This document shows positions 12,760 through 26,618 of a stretch of DNA of 64,000 bases, in pieces; the stretch's first letter is position 1; each line of letters starts with the position of its first letter. Made by a program: the position numbers and the translations under genes. The notes beneath the pieces are model-generated. The model worked only from the letters and a program-made list of their open reading frames with translations, had not been told where the DNA came from and did no database searches. The stretch is from Auanema rhodensis (lineage: Eukaryota > Nematoda > Chromadorea > Rhabditida > Rhabditidae), in contig OZ059899.1 in NCBI GenBank assembly GCA_964057225.1, positions 13,490,001-13,554,000 on the forward strand, given 5' to 3'.

Positions 12760-15700
12760 CTTGCTAAGCAATGCAAGACGTACGCTGCTAACGACAAGTT
12801 ATGGATGAAGGAAGAGCACTAGAAAACTAGGAGATGAGACCGATGGCCACCGAAGTGATGCTTCAATGAAGGTGACGATACGAGGATCAGGTCACCGAGA
12901 GTTCAGCAAACCTCTAAAAGAGGCGTGGTTTCATACAAGAACGGAGGCGGAGCATTTGGCGTACCGTCCTCCGCCATGAACAGAAAACTTTAATTGGCGA
13001 GAGAGGAAATTGAAGAATCTATATGTATATATGAAGTAAGATTGACCTTTAGCTAAAGAAGAAATTGCATCATCAAGAAAGTAATGGTCACTATGAGAAT
13101 ATCTCTTTGAATACCATTTGTCCTTAGAACATCAAACTGCTGAACTGGCGAGGAAAAGCAAAAATGCATCTAACCAGCATTAACGAGCATTAAGTTAGAA
13201 CTTTAGTTAGAAGCTATTTAGATTTCAAGCAACTGAACTGTATAAACATACCAATCATTTTAATAAAAATCAGCTAATAAATAGATTTATAATAATATTT
13301 CATATAGTTTATTATTTTGTTTTTATAAGAAAAGCTTTCAATTATTTGAATAAATGACGTCATCATCATATCCATCTATGTATGTATATATGATCAATGT
13401 ATATATCTAGATAAGAGATATTTGTTCATTTTTCATTATAATTTTAATATTTTGTCTATGTATTCAACCTCAATTTACCGACATGTTGTCCTCATTTAGG
13501 GAAAAACAAACATAATTTCTTTCTGAACTTCAATCGTTTGTTTATTCATTTTCCTGTTTCGTTACGTGATACGTTCCATCTTTTCATTGCTGCCGAGTGA
13601 GGTAACTAGGACTTCGATATACAACAGTCTCCGGATATAAGTCTTCTTCTTCTTCTTCTTCTTCTTCTCCGTATTCTATTGCTTTGTTGTATTGTATATA
13701 TTCTAATTCAATTTCATTCCAGATATTTGAAATCAAAATAAAGAAGATGAATGTGGTCATGTTCTGACGTAACATACAGAGATTTTCAAAAAAAAATAAT
13801 TTTTGAGAATCAAATAGAATATTAAACTGAAATGTTCAATAAGATCATACATCTTTTCTTCATAAAATAGTAAAAACTTGTCTCACTTTTTGATTTTTCA
13901 TCCGAACAAAAGCATCGATGGCAGATACAGGTGTATGTGTGTGTGTGCTTTCTTAATCTTAATGTTCCTTCTGAAGATTGTCTGTGGCTGCCATTATAAG
14001 ATCAACTGTCCTTAGAATCCAAGGACGAACATGCATTTGTCCCAATTTTAGTTCAGCTTGACCTCTGTCTCTTAAAAAGAAGAATACAGCATTTTTTTCT
14101 TTTAAAAAAATAAATAATCTGTCTGGCACAGGTACGCAGGACTGACTGGCAGATTAGGGCTGCATCGGTCGCAGACCTGGTTCCGAACTCACGAAAACTT
14201 AATTATATTCTAGGTCTTATTGTTAAAAATGAGGATTAATGCTATTATCGTGCTGTTTTGAGAAGAAAAAAATGATGCAAATACGATGTTTTAGGCGAAA
14301 AATTAATGTTCAACAACGCTGTTAGAAAATGCAGCCTTTTTTTAGCAACAATTAAATATGAATCAACGTTTTCATCTGTTCTTTTTCTTCTTTTTTTTTG
14401 ATTTTAAGAATAATACTCCGACCTCGCTTATCTTATAAATTATATAATAAAATAAATTTAAATATACATATACATGTGTGTATGTGTCTTATATTCAGAA
14501 GGTCATATACACATTATTCTGCTTCTTCATTTCAATATTATTAATATTATAATCTGCCATTGTATTCTGTTTCAGAACAGTTTTCTTGAAAATAATTAGA
14601 ATTTACATTGCTTCATGTATTGATACAACACAACCGCTCTTCTGCTCTTCAGGATTTAAAATGAAATTGTGATAGCTGTATGATGTACTATGCATGATAG
14701 AGTAACTTTGGATTAAGTTAAATAAACTTGATCGTGTTTTAGCAATTTATTGTCTAATTCCAAAATATATTTTAAATAATAAAAATATTTATTAAAATTT
14801 CATAAGTACGTTCGACAATAAACTGTTTTAAGAACTTTTTTTTCAAATAATATGAGCCTGCTTGAGCGGAAATTAAAGTAATGGCAAAACGGGCAATAAC
14901 ACTTGGAAGTCAGCCAGAAGCCGTTGGTCATACAAGATAAAATTGAAAAATAATTGAAAAAATGAGATTTTCTCAAGGATACACTGATGATATCAAATGA
15001 TAGGTGAAGAAAGGGATGGGGGGGGAGGTTATGAAATGTCATTTACATCGCAAGAGGAAGATGTTTTGAAAAAAAAAAAGAAAAATAAAATAATTGAGAA
15101 GACAAATGTAAAAACATTTTTAAGGAGCATCAAGATGAGTTTTTGAATGGAATTATTTGTTTGGAATATATTATCTAAAACTACAGAAAAAAGCTCAAAA
15201 AGAAGGAAAAATAATACAAATTTGGAAGAACATGATGATAATGATGATGACAACATTGATTGTTTCTAAAAGAAACATTATTCGTAAATATCTTCTTTAC
15301 ATGAAAAGAATCTGTGGCACACAGAGTAAACCGAATATTTTCTTGAAGAATTCAAAATATATTTGTTTTTTTAATTTAAAAAAAAAATTTCAAAAATGAC
15401 ATAGAAAAGTCCAGTTTTAGATGTCAATATTTCAATATCTATATAATTTTCGTATGGACATTAATAACAAAACGATGAGGTAACAAAGAAAAATTAATTG
15501 AAATAATTAAGGAAGAATGATGAATTAATAGATTTCTCGCTCATCACCGGTAATCGTTAGCGTTGTCATCTGAAAATAATATAAATTGTTATTTTATTGT
15601 TGTTTTTTAATAAATTTAAAACTTTTTTTTTTTTAAATTATTTGAGCAAAAATAAAGCGAATGTGCACACCACGTTTTTAGAAAAGCTTTTAGAAAATAT

Positions 15701-16324
15701 TAAATTATATTTTATATTTAAAATATAAAATATGATATATCAAGGCTACTCTCTTGGGGCTTGGATCGCTTGGTATCGGAATATTTGAGATTTGTGGACC
15801 ATTTTCGATAAAATTGTTTGACTCACACTGATTAAAATTAATAAATTTTCAGGTATTTTCCAAAAAAATTGATAATCGATCCAAGATCCCAAGAGAAATC
15901 ATGATATATATCATATAAATTAGTATAATTAGTGTCATAGTTGCTCGTAAAGATAGAGAAAGAAAATCAAAAAGCCTTGGTTCTTTTCCTATAAATCTGA
16001 ATATTTCATAGCTATAAGTTAGAAAATCTAAAATTGAAAAAAACTGAAATAAACATATGAAAAGGCAAAAATAAAAATATAAAATAAGCTTATAGCTATT
16101 GCTATATTCAGTTAAACATAGAAGAAGCGAAAATGAAACAAAACTAAGGCATGATGGTTAGATGTTCTTTCCTATACCTTTCGGCTACAATTCAAAAATG
16201 AATTGGAACTGTATGATCAGAAGAATCAGATACCATGGATGGTGAGGTTGAAATGTGATCAGGATTGTTATATGATTTTCTGTAATAAAATAATGAAATG
16301 AGACATGATATGCAGATGTTTCAA
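12760..16324. other. Spacer upstream of the ZP gene
   Basis: Bases 12,760-13,000 are GC-richer and probably hold the ZP promoter and 5'UTR. They include an inverted repeat, GGCGGAG...CTCCGCC, around 12,950-12,980. A (CTT)n run lies at 13,643-13,668. The rest is AT-rich; a MITE-like foldback lies at 15,729-15,921. No gene was recognised. Confidence 0.55.
15729..15921. mobile_element. MITE-like inverted-repeat element
   Basis: The left arm (from about 15,731) and the reverse complement of the right arm (ending about 15,921) align for about 38 bp. They share ATATGATATAT, then TCTCTTGGG, then CTTGGATCG, with small gaps. About 100 bp of non-coding AT-rich sequence lies between. The outer edges are themselves AT-palindromic, so a target-site duplication cannot be read with confidence. 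Best explanation: a small non-autonomous terminal-inverted-repeat transposon; a structured RNA hairpin is the alternative. Confidence 0.55.
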
Positions 16325-19281
16325 CTACAAATTGACAGCAGATGGATTATCGTAAGCTGTGTTTGATCCCTTTTCTGTGCGAGATAATTCATCCTCCTTC
16401 AACTTCATTCCACCGTTGGATCGACGATTATATAACTGAAACAAGATAGTCGTAGTATGTAGTGTTGTTGAGATTGTATGAATGAGAAAAGAATGTCAAA
16501 TCTTTGATAATTTTGAAGAAAAAGTTGGAAAAACGTACATAGATGACAAGAATACCAACAACAAGCACAACGATGACAGCAATTGTGATAACGGATCCAA
16601 TGAGGAAAACTGATGGTGAAGCAGTATCATAAGATGATTGGATTTGTTCAATGAAGTTACGAGAAGCAACACCTAGAAAATCAAAAATAGATGAACATTC
16701 TGATATTTCGATGACAAACCATTAACAGTAATGCTTTTAGGATCAACAGTATGCTGACCAAGTTGTTGTCCAGCATTAGAAATTTTACTTTCAATCCTAA
16801 ACGATAATTATGCTAACTATTCATATTGTTTCTGGAAATTCATACTTTGATGCTAATTCTTCAACATTAGCAATATCGGTGCGAGTCACAATGTCTCCAT
16901 GAATTACGACAGAGCCCTGACTGAAGGATTTCAAATCAAAGGAAACGAAGTCATGTCCAATGATTTCGCGCAAGATCTTTGTTAGCTGAAAAAGGAATTG
17001 TTTCGATATTCAAACGGTTTTTGGAAGAAAATTTACTTCAGGTTCTACTTGATCCTTCAGTTTATGGTATTTTCCGCTCTTGCTATCAGCAAATTCAAGG
17101 ACGTAGTCTATGTCTGTAAGGCGGACGACTAAGTCAGCTTTGTGAGAAGAAGCTGGACGATTGGCAGCCTTCATGGTTGATGACATCATCGATGATTCAG
17201 TGGTCATCTCTTCTGTTGGTGTAGCCGATTCGGTTTGCATTGATGATGAAGTTTCCATTGGAACTGATGATTCAGAAGATGATTCAGTGACTTCGACAGT
17301 TTCAGTTGGCATAGCGGTTTCCATGACAGGTTCCGAAGTCTCTACTGATTCGGTTGATGAGGTTAATGGTTGTTCGGTAGCAATTTCCGTGGTGGTGGAT
17401 ACTTCAACTTCAGCTGCCTCAGAAGTTTCTGTTGGTGTGTCAACGTGTTCAATCATAGCGGGGCTAGAAGAACCAGATTGCATGTCATCTGAAGTAGTTG
17501 CTTCCTCATTGTCGATGGTTTCGGTACTTGATGGTTCAACTGTTTCAGTAGAAGCAGGAGTTGGAGATAAGGCAATTGGACTCTAAACGAATGAGAATAT
17601 CAGTTTGAAACAATTTGTTCTCTCTTGTAACATACATTTTCAAGAATTTTGTCATTTTCTTCTGGAAGTTGAACGATTGGGAAGGCTGGAGTTTCTTCCT
17701 TAGGCTGTTGAGAAGGAGAACCATCTGGCTCAAACAGGCCACTAAGTCCATGTGAATCAAAAGGCTCAGCTGAAAAATGAAGAAAATGTGATGAAAAGGA
17801 CAAGAACTTTGATGAACGTATAATCAGATCAAAGAGATTAGGTACCTTCAGAATCAGTTATTTCTCCTTCTTCGCCTTCTTCTCCTTCTTCTCCTTCTTC
17901 CTCTTCCACAGCGATGGTAGTTGGTGCAGATGTTGTAACAGGTTCTTCAGCTAAATAGAAATAATGTATGGCTTCCCATTTAAACAAATTTTTAATTTTA
18001 TAAGAAAACTGAATAAAAGAAATTTTGAAATTCATATGAACATACGGATAACGGCTGCTTCAGTGGTAGTTGGTACTTCAACAGTTGTAGTCTCTTCAAT
18101 GACAGGAATTGGCTGCTCTTCGACTTGGATAGCATGAGTAGTAGTTTCAACTGAGATTGGAGCTTCAGGCATAGAAGTAGCTACTGAGCTAGGCTCAGAA
18201 TCAGAGAAGGCTACAGATGGCACGAACGATCTTGTAACAGCTTCCTCCTTCTCCTTAAGGACACGAGTCTCTAATACTTGATCAGTAACAGAGATAATGG
18301 ATTCTTCAGTCACTGCATCATCGTCAGCGAATGATGGAGTTGTAATAGTTATCTGTAATTATTGATTTCATACCTTCGCAAGGAATTTTTAGAAAAACTC
18401 ACGTCTTCTGGTGTCGTTTGAGTAACTCCTGTTGTAGTTTCAACTACTTCCACAGTTGTTGGTGTAGTTTCAGATGTGGATGGAGCAGCTTCTTGAGTCG
18501 CTGGATGAGTAGAAGCAGGTGTAGAAGATTTGCCTTCTTCTTCACCATCATAGTTTCCGAAAGGATCGGCAATGTTCTGATGAAAATCGAATGAAATCCA
18601 AAGTTTGACATGAAACTTACTTCTTCATTCTCTCCATCATTTTCAGAAATAGCTGGAACTTCTGTAGACTTGCCTTCATTTGCAGCTGAAAGAACAAAGA
18701 ATCAAAAGAATCAGAAGTATTCATATGTAGTGAGTGTGTAGGAAGACAGACCGCTCAACTCATTGTTAAATCAAAAAATAAAAGTTACTGTTCCACGTGT
18801 ATAACTTGAATTGCACGTGAAAATGGCTTGGCAATTAGCGTAAAAGGATTGCCATTATGCTTCATCTTTCAATTATTTTTGTTTGTTTGTATATGTTTTG
18901 AAGAGAAATATGAAAAAAATTACCAGCAGCAGCAGCAGCTAATGCTTTTGATGGACTATCTATTTCCATTGGCTCAGAAAAGGCCTCGACTACAGCAGTA
19001 CTAACTTCAAAGACATCCGAACTGAAACGATCACAATGACAATACAAATCTTGCATTGATGTATTAACCCTTCATTAATTTCCGAATCATCGAAAGAAAA
19101 ATCAGGTTTCTGGTCATCCGTTCTTACGGCTGGACTGAAGGCAAAGATATCTGGATCTGTTTCACTTTGAGCCAAAATAACTAAATATATTGAATGAAAT
19201 ATTGTAACTAATTAGATGAGAAATCATCATACCAGGGTTTAATGATAATAGAATAAGACTGACAGCCGATATCAAACGCAT
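16325..19281 (-). CDS. Mucin-like membrane protein with SEA domain
   Basis: Thirteen phase-consistent exons (first 19233-19281, last 16325-16435) encode about 683 residues. A signal peptide (MRLISAVSLILLSLNPVILA) is followed by an acidic N-terminal part and about 400 residues very rich in Thr, Ser, Glu and Val, suited to O-glycosylation. A 2-3 residue unit (EEG) repeats within it. An SEA domain follows (from about LVVRLTDIDYVLEF to ELASKIES), with QGSVVIHG matching the family's G|SVV(V/I) autocleavage site. One transmembrane helix (VFLIGSVITIAVIVVLVVGI) and a 45-residue tail ending TAYDNPSAVNL complete it. Membrane mucins of this plan coat apical surfaces and shed or hold a non-covalent ectodomain. 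The gene reads as intact; no orthologue name is assigned. Confidence 0.85.
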
Positions 19282-20522
19282 GGCTACTCTGAAGATAATG
19301 GATAAAGATTGAAAAGAAATGAAAGAAACACATAGAAAATGAAAGAAAATATCATAAACAAACTAAAATGAGGAAAAAATAATGATGCTGATTACGTGTA
19401 AAGGAGAAAAACAGACAAATTTCAAGTTATTAGATTAACTATGTGTAAAGAGAGTTAGATATATTACTATATATAATAGTAATAAGAAATATTATAGCTA
19501 TCGTTCGTGTTATATAATACTATATGTATAGTAAAAGAAAATTATACAAGCAAAATACAAGAATAAACTTTGATCACTTGATGAGATTAGGGAATGATAG
19601 AGTGGTAAAGATGAATATAAGAAACAACAATAGTAGTAGTACTAGATGTAGCAATAGTAGCAAGTAGACGAAGTTAAATGAAGATTTTCGCAATATGTAA
19701 CAGACAAAGTAGGAAATGAAACAGTATCTCTCTCTCTCTATCACTCTCTATCTCTTGCAATCTCTTCTGGCAGTGTGGTCATGCTACTGATGGACGTCAA
19801 CACATCATCAACATGATGTCAATGATGTTCAGAAGAATACGAAAAGCTAGTATAGTGTGACTAATTCTGATTAAACATTCAATCATCTACATATCAGCAA
19901 AATCAATCGTTTTTCCAAAAAAAAAAATCATTTTCTCAATAAATGTTTAAAGAAATTTCCATAGTAATAGCATATTGACTATGGAATGAAGTAGGATTTT
20001 CTATCTTTTTTTTCTTTTTTTGCACATCATTTCCATTAATTCTTTAGAAATTCCGAAATACGATTAATAGGCGTTAGCTATATGTATAGAACAAATTAAA
20101 TTTAAAATAATCAAAGTACTTTTGTTCTTAAAATTCTTGGAATGATAAGAGAAGGAAAGTTCAAATCTTTCAAAAATTCTGTAACGATGGCGAGACACAT
20201 GACAACAAATGAAATTTTTGTCCATATATATGTGAATGTATATGAAGTTTATTCTTAATTATATATTATTATTACCTCTAAAGTAAGAGAAAATGGTTGA
20301 AAAAGGAAGAGAGATACGAAGAGAGAAGGGCAAAGAGAGAGATTCAGAGAGAGGAAGAAGGAAAGAGAATAACAGAAGGAGGTGCAGGATGTGATTGGGC
20401 TGGTAGCAAAGAGTGGAACGGTAAAGATGACATCGAAGAAGGAATGACCGAATAAGGAAGGTGTTTCTCTTTTTCTTTTTCCTTAACCTCTCAATTCCAT
20501 TCATATTCTCTCTATGCTTCTA

Positions 20523-20529
20523 CCTCTCC

Positions 20530-20577
<48 letters not shown>
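20523..20577. repeat. (CT)n microsatellite
   Basis: CT tract with TTT and CCC interruptions. Confidence 0.9.
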
Positions 20578-23500
20578 AACTACCCTGTTCCTTAATCTCG
20601 TCTTCGTATTCTTAAATGTAAGCTAGACTCAACAGTAAACACTCGGAAACATGATGAAGAGAATAAAATTGGTAAATCAGACAATATGTTTGTTGTTTTT
20701 ACAAGGATACATGATGAGACCATATAGTATTATTGGATTATACCTCAAAGTATACATATAGTATACGATGTTATACAGGAAATGTTGAATGAAAAGCCAT
20801 GCCATTCTTCCGCTTTTTTCCATGTAAACTAATTGGCTATTATTCAACTTCACTTAACTTTGTGAAGAAGGTTCAGTTAGAAAGTTAGCATATAACATGT
20901 ACAAGAGAAAGAGAGGGAATGAAGAGGGCGCTATTGGTGTAAAGAGATAACGTCAAAACTATTGAAGTAAAATAAAAAAAAATTTAGAAAGAAATATTCT
21001 TTTAATTATATGATAAAATTAAATATTTAAGTACAAAAATGATGAAATTTCTTGTAAATAAACGAATAAAAGAAAGAAGATATGAAAGAAATAACATGAG
21101 AAATGAAAGAACATGTCTTGTAAAAACATATAAAGACAAGCATTTTATGATCATCATAACAACAACATATAGATGTTACTTGTGAAGGTACAAAGAACTT
21201 TATAAGACTTGTCTATACTGTATAAGATGAAGGATAGGAGGGTGAGTAGATGTATTGTTCAGAGAATAGCCGTGAACAAGCTCGGTTATGAGTAGTGCAA
21301 ACATACAGATGGTCTAATCCGTTGATGTTCGACGTCGTGGGACTATGTTCAGACGAACTAAATCAGATTTTCAGGTGAGAAGAACTCTTTCGCTTTGTCC
21401 ATCTTCCCTTTAAGTTCTTCACATACCTATACTATTGGAAAGAGTGTATAGTACAGAGAGAGAGAGAGAGGGAAACAGAGAAAGAGAGAATATACTAATA
21501 GACTTAGTATACAATCTTAGTATACATGCATACTATTTGTTTTCTTTAAAATAATATGAACATATAGTTAGTTATATTATTAACTATATATCCTATAGAG
21601 TAATAATCTCTTCAACTTCCTCTTCATCAACTTAATCAAAGCATATCAAATCTTATACAAAAGCATCCAATGTATGTATATCATGCTAAAAGTCAAAAAC
21701 ACTTCATATAGGATTAAGTAAGTAAGTAATATAGCTTTGTATGAACATCAGATCAAGAACTACTTGAAAAGCTTATTAGAACCTTAATCATATGCCTCTT
21801 AATGCTTAGCTGCTATGCACATTCACACATAAGCTATACGTACATTGATATATATATAATACAATTTGAATTAATTTTACAAATTTGATTGAAGAACAGA
21901 AACAACAAAGTAATTTTTTCATTTTTTTCTATTTTTCAAATAAAATATTTTATTATTATTTATTATTAAATAAAACAAATTATATTAGTTTAAAAATATC
22001 TTTCAATTCAAACCGATTCTCATTAATGCATCAAGTTACAACATAATCAGATGATAAGAATTGTTTTGAATGAAGTTGCAAAAATTATTTTTCCAATATA
22101 AAATATTTTATAATATTACTAATCATATGATATGATGATTTTCATCTTGTTAGTATACATATAGTATATATTATATTAAATAACTTTATACTATATATAT
22201 ATAAGAAAACGAAGAAGAAGAAGAAGAAGAAAAAGGAAAAGAACAACCGTTTAACGTTGCTGATAGAATGAAAATGAACGACCGGTTGATGTTAGTTCAT
22301 TGGAATAAATGGCAAGTGTTCACGTAATTCACGTGAACATTTTCAAAAAAAAATCAAAAAGAAGAAATGATATCATGTATATATGCATGTGTGTATGTAA
22401 CTATTGTTAGAAAGAGATAGAAGTTTCTACAGATGCAGAAAGAAAAAAAGAAAATTTTCAATTTGTATGATCAAAAGTCAAAACAGTTGATTGAAATGAA
22501 CTTGTCAAATGAATCATATTGTAATATCATATATCTATCTATATATATATAAGATAAGAAAAAGATGATACATGTTAGAGAAATGTGATCATTGTTCTAT
22601 TAAATAATCAAAAAATAATATATTTTAACTATATGTATAGCTAAATGATTGAATGTATTTGGATAGCTATGAGATATATTTATATAAATCATATATAATA
22701 TTATAATTATATAGGAATAGATTGCATCAATTATCTATTGTATGTTAACCAATTAACCTTGGTTGCTAAGAAAATTAAGCTGATTCGATTTTGCAACTTA
22801 AAGTCATTAAAATTGGAAGAAATATGTGATATTTTCTTTTTTTTTTCTTTTAAAAAAAATTTGGAATCGAAATGTCTTTTAGATTTACTTTAACAGGTTC
22901 AAAACTTTAGTTTTCTGCAGCATTTTCACTATCGTTTTCAGCAAAAAAAAAGAAGACGATTATATGCGGTTATATGATATATGGCAGAAGTATGAAAAGT
23001 GAATGAAAGATAGATAAAAAGCAGTTCAAAGAAATTACATGAAACATACAAAAATGAAAGTAAAGTGGAATTCACTATTATAGAGGGAAGGTCAAAGAGA
23101 GAGAGAGAGAGAAAAAACGAATTGAAAGGATAACTACTTCCTTATACTGTTTCTGCCTATCTGTGCGAGATAGATGATGGACACACTTCCAAATGCCATT
23201 TACACTATTCATTTGACGGTTAGGAGACAACTGGCTGAATATGGAACAATGAAGCCTTTTCGAATGAATGTTTGTGGTCAACATGGTCATGCTTAAGCTG
23301 CCATACCTCTCTCTCAGATAGTCTCTCTCTTGATTGCGTTTCTCGTCGTTCTTCTCTCTCACTACATCTCTCGTGTTCATTAGGTCATTCAAAATGAATG
23401 GAAAGAGCTTCATGTATTCGATAATTCTTTTTATAAATTATCTTTAAGATGGACGAATAATAAATAAATATATATAGAGATACATAAATATATAATTAAT

Positions 23501-23782
23501 CTAATTCTTAGAATTTGTTGACAATCTTTTTGCTTTGATCGACCAACAAAACTTTTTAAGTTCGTTCAAGTTCATTAAGTATGAAAGAAAGTTCATAAAC
23601 TTGTCTGTTTACACGAAAAACACTTGAAAATATGATTTTATGAACGGTTTATCTGTCTTTAAATACTTCTAAATGACTATTTTCCATATTCTATATGCAT
23701 ATAGTTTATTTAAAATTCAATTCTCATGTAATTTCCATAGAAAAATAGTTAGTCTACATTCATTCTCCATCCATCCCTCCTT

Positions 23783-23820
<38 letters not shown>

Positions 23821-25310
23821 ATTTCTTCAACCTGGTCTTGTCGCATGTGATCTTCTCTTTAAAAGACAACAGAAGGAAAATCCTCAATAAATTGGAAGCA
23901 AATACCAACTATAAGCTTAAGTATAGGCATAGTTTATGTTTTTTCATGCAAAAAAAAATATCTTTTTATGAGGAAACAAGATATGAAACGGCATATAACA
24001 TATAGGGCTTGTAAGCTTGAACAAGCTTGGAAACTTGTTCCTCTAATAGCTTTAAATGATTTTTTTCGTCTCAGAACATTACATTGAATTAATCAAATAA
24101 GAACTAACAAAAAACTATTTTTGAATAATATCCAGGGAGAATACAAGGTGAATTTCATTTCAAATTCAGAAAAAAAGACAAAAAAGGCGACAGAAGATTG
24201 ACGTTGGCTTTGATTCACGACCTAATAGAAGTAAAGTCTGATCATCTTAAGATAGTGTTCGATGATTGTAATGGTTATTCACTCCCTTTACTTAATATAT
24301 GAAATAGTATGTATAGATAAGAGAATTAAAGAATTACAGAGAAAGTAGATGAACACCAATAGAGTAAACCAAACGAAGAGAAAAAGAGATGAAAAGATAG
24401 AGAGAGGAAGTGAGACATATACGTCAAAAGAGGCAAAGAAGAAGAGTGAGAGAGAGAAAGAGAGGAAATCTTCGATCTAAAACTACATGAACCTATCCAA
24501 CTCTTCATCGTGACTGTCAAAGGCCATCTAAGGCCAAGTGACCATCGTCTCCTTCACCTTCCTACCTCTTCCTCTTTCTCTCGTCTCATTCCTTGTTCCA
24601 CTCTTGTAACTCTTTCTGTCCCAGAGGCGGTAAACTCTTGTCTACAACAATCTGGAGATACTATCTACCTTTCACCAATTTTTCCGCACTTTTTGTTAAT
24701 CTTTCCGAATATTTTCATTCGAACGACATCAATACATTTATCACGTTAATCTTTTTATGTTACAGAAACATCTATCACTAACTTTCAAATGTTTTTTGAA
24801 TAGAAAAACGACAGAAACATTCGATTAGATGATGAACAGCTAGGAAATGAGGTTGACGAGATAGATGAATTACATTTGCTTGGCATCTTGCCTACTAACT
24901 GTAAGGAACTAATTGGGATTCCTTAAGAAATTTGTCAGTTAATGGGCAAAAACTTGAAAAAACTACATTGCAATGAAATTTTGTTTGTTCGAAAAATTAA
25001 AAAAGTTCAAGAAAAGTTCGACTTTGAAAGGTATAGATTTCATTTTGATTATCAGATAAGAAAATTGAAATAAATATATACTAAGAGTACGAATATATGA
25101 TGTTAGAGGGAAATAGGTCTCAAATAGAAAATATGCCTAATAAGCTGAAAAAATAGCTTCGGGCTGACAAGAATGACAAGCCGGTTTGTTGAATAAAATG
25201 GGCGGCCGACGAGGAGGAATGACCAGCAGCACCATCATCAGGCATGATAAGAAATGACGACTAGACCGGGCATTGTCTCCAGATGACATGAGGAGGAAAC
25301 GAAGAAAGAA

Positions 25311-25354
25311 AGAGAGAGAGAGAGAGAGGGAGAGAGAGAGAGAGAGAGAGAGAG
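25311..25354. repeat. (GA)n microsatellite
   Basis: GA tract with one GGG interruption. Confidence 0.9.
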
Positions 25355-26010
25355 GTGGGAGTAAGGGAGAGAAAGGTGGGATTGTATCTACTAAGACCTC
25401 TCGGATATGAAAAAAGGTAATGAAAAGCCGTCAGATGAAGCGAAATAAATAGAAAATTGAAAATACCGGGGGGGAGATAAGGATCAAAAAAATGCAAAAA
25501 AAACGATGAAACGGATAGACTACAAATCATGAGATCACAAAATTTCAATAAATAACTGAAGAACAAATAGAAAAAATAAAAAAAGAATCGTTTGCTATTA
25601 CTGAAAAGGAAAGAAAACTAATCTCAAATATTTGTAAATTCAATAGAGTGAATGGTGAAGAAGCATAAGGCTGGTGCTGTTAGCAGAGGTCACAACTAAG
25701 AGGTTCGCACTTCTTCGAGAGCTTTCATAGATGTTTGTCATCACATCATCATCATCTAAACATGATGTAACACAAATATTCAGAAAATTTAATTTGAAAA
25801 AGGAAGAGTGAGAGTTCCTACGGCTAAGAAATAAATGAGATAAATGTTGACGATAAAACTGTGAAGTTGAATCATATTTGAGGAAAAGTTTTTGGAATTC
25901 AAATTAAAAGATTAGATGAATACGTCAGAAAACACAGTTTGCATCGGTATAAGCTATGCAATGTGTGGGATTGTGTTGTCCTCGAATCTACAGCATGTAG
26001 GTAGTGTCTA

Positions 26011-26012
<2 letters not shown>

Positions 26013-26064
<52 letters not shown>
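26013..26064. repeat. (CT)26 microsatellite
   Basis: Pure TC/CT tract of about 52 bp. Confidence 0.95.
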
Positions 26065-26067
<3 letters not shown>

Positions 26068-26569
26068 GAAATTGACGACGTCGAACATTAACTATAGGAT
26101 ATAATAATATAAAAATTAGAATAATCGTAAACGTAGTTAAGAAGTCGTTGTACTCAATACATTTTATGATAAAAAAAAAGTTTTAAAGAACTGTAAAGGA
26201 GATAATTTGTTTTTTTTTGTCAAACTCAATGAAAGTAAAGATTTCAGAGAGTCAAAGTAATGAGACAGACCAAGAGAAAATATAAGAAGAAAGGTTCGAA
26301 AAAATATTGAAAAGACATGGAAAGAACGATTATAGTATGTTCAGTCAAGCGATATCTATGCAAGTTGTAACAGGTAGTTTGAAGCCTAATTGAAGAACAG
26401 AGGGGGAACAAGCTAAAATGGAATCATCTCGGTAATTTCTATCCAATGTTTGTCTAGTTTTTCCTTTTTTGTCACTTTTTTTCCTTTTTAAATCCATAAG
26501 ACATTGATATCGGCTAATGACAAAAAAAAACAAATCAGGCTGTTACTTTCGATAAAGAGATATGGAAAA

Positions 26570-26586
26570 AGAGAGAGAGAGAGAGG

Positions 26587-26617
<31 letters not shown>
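26570..26617. repeat. (GA)n microsatellite
   Basis: GA tract with GGG and AAA interruptions. Confidence 0.9.

Positions 26618-26618
<1 letters not shown>

Noticed and set aside
14125-14200. tRNA-like segment with a GGTTCCGAACTC T-arm resemblance
   Set aside because: The putative anticodon stem has only four pairs, no D-arm or acceptor stem forms, and the T-loop consensus is imperfect.
17161-17586. Plus-strand open frame of 141 codons rich in Ser/Val/Asp
   Set aside because: It is the antisense of the Thr/Ser/Glu-rich mucin exon, where codon bias opens the opposite strand.
23078-23413. 111-codon minus-strand open frame
   Set aside because: It ends in repeat-derived sequence, has no family similarity, and no supporting exons were found nearby.
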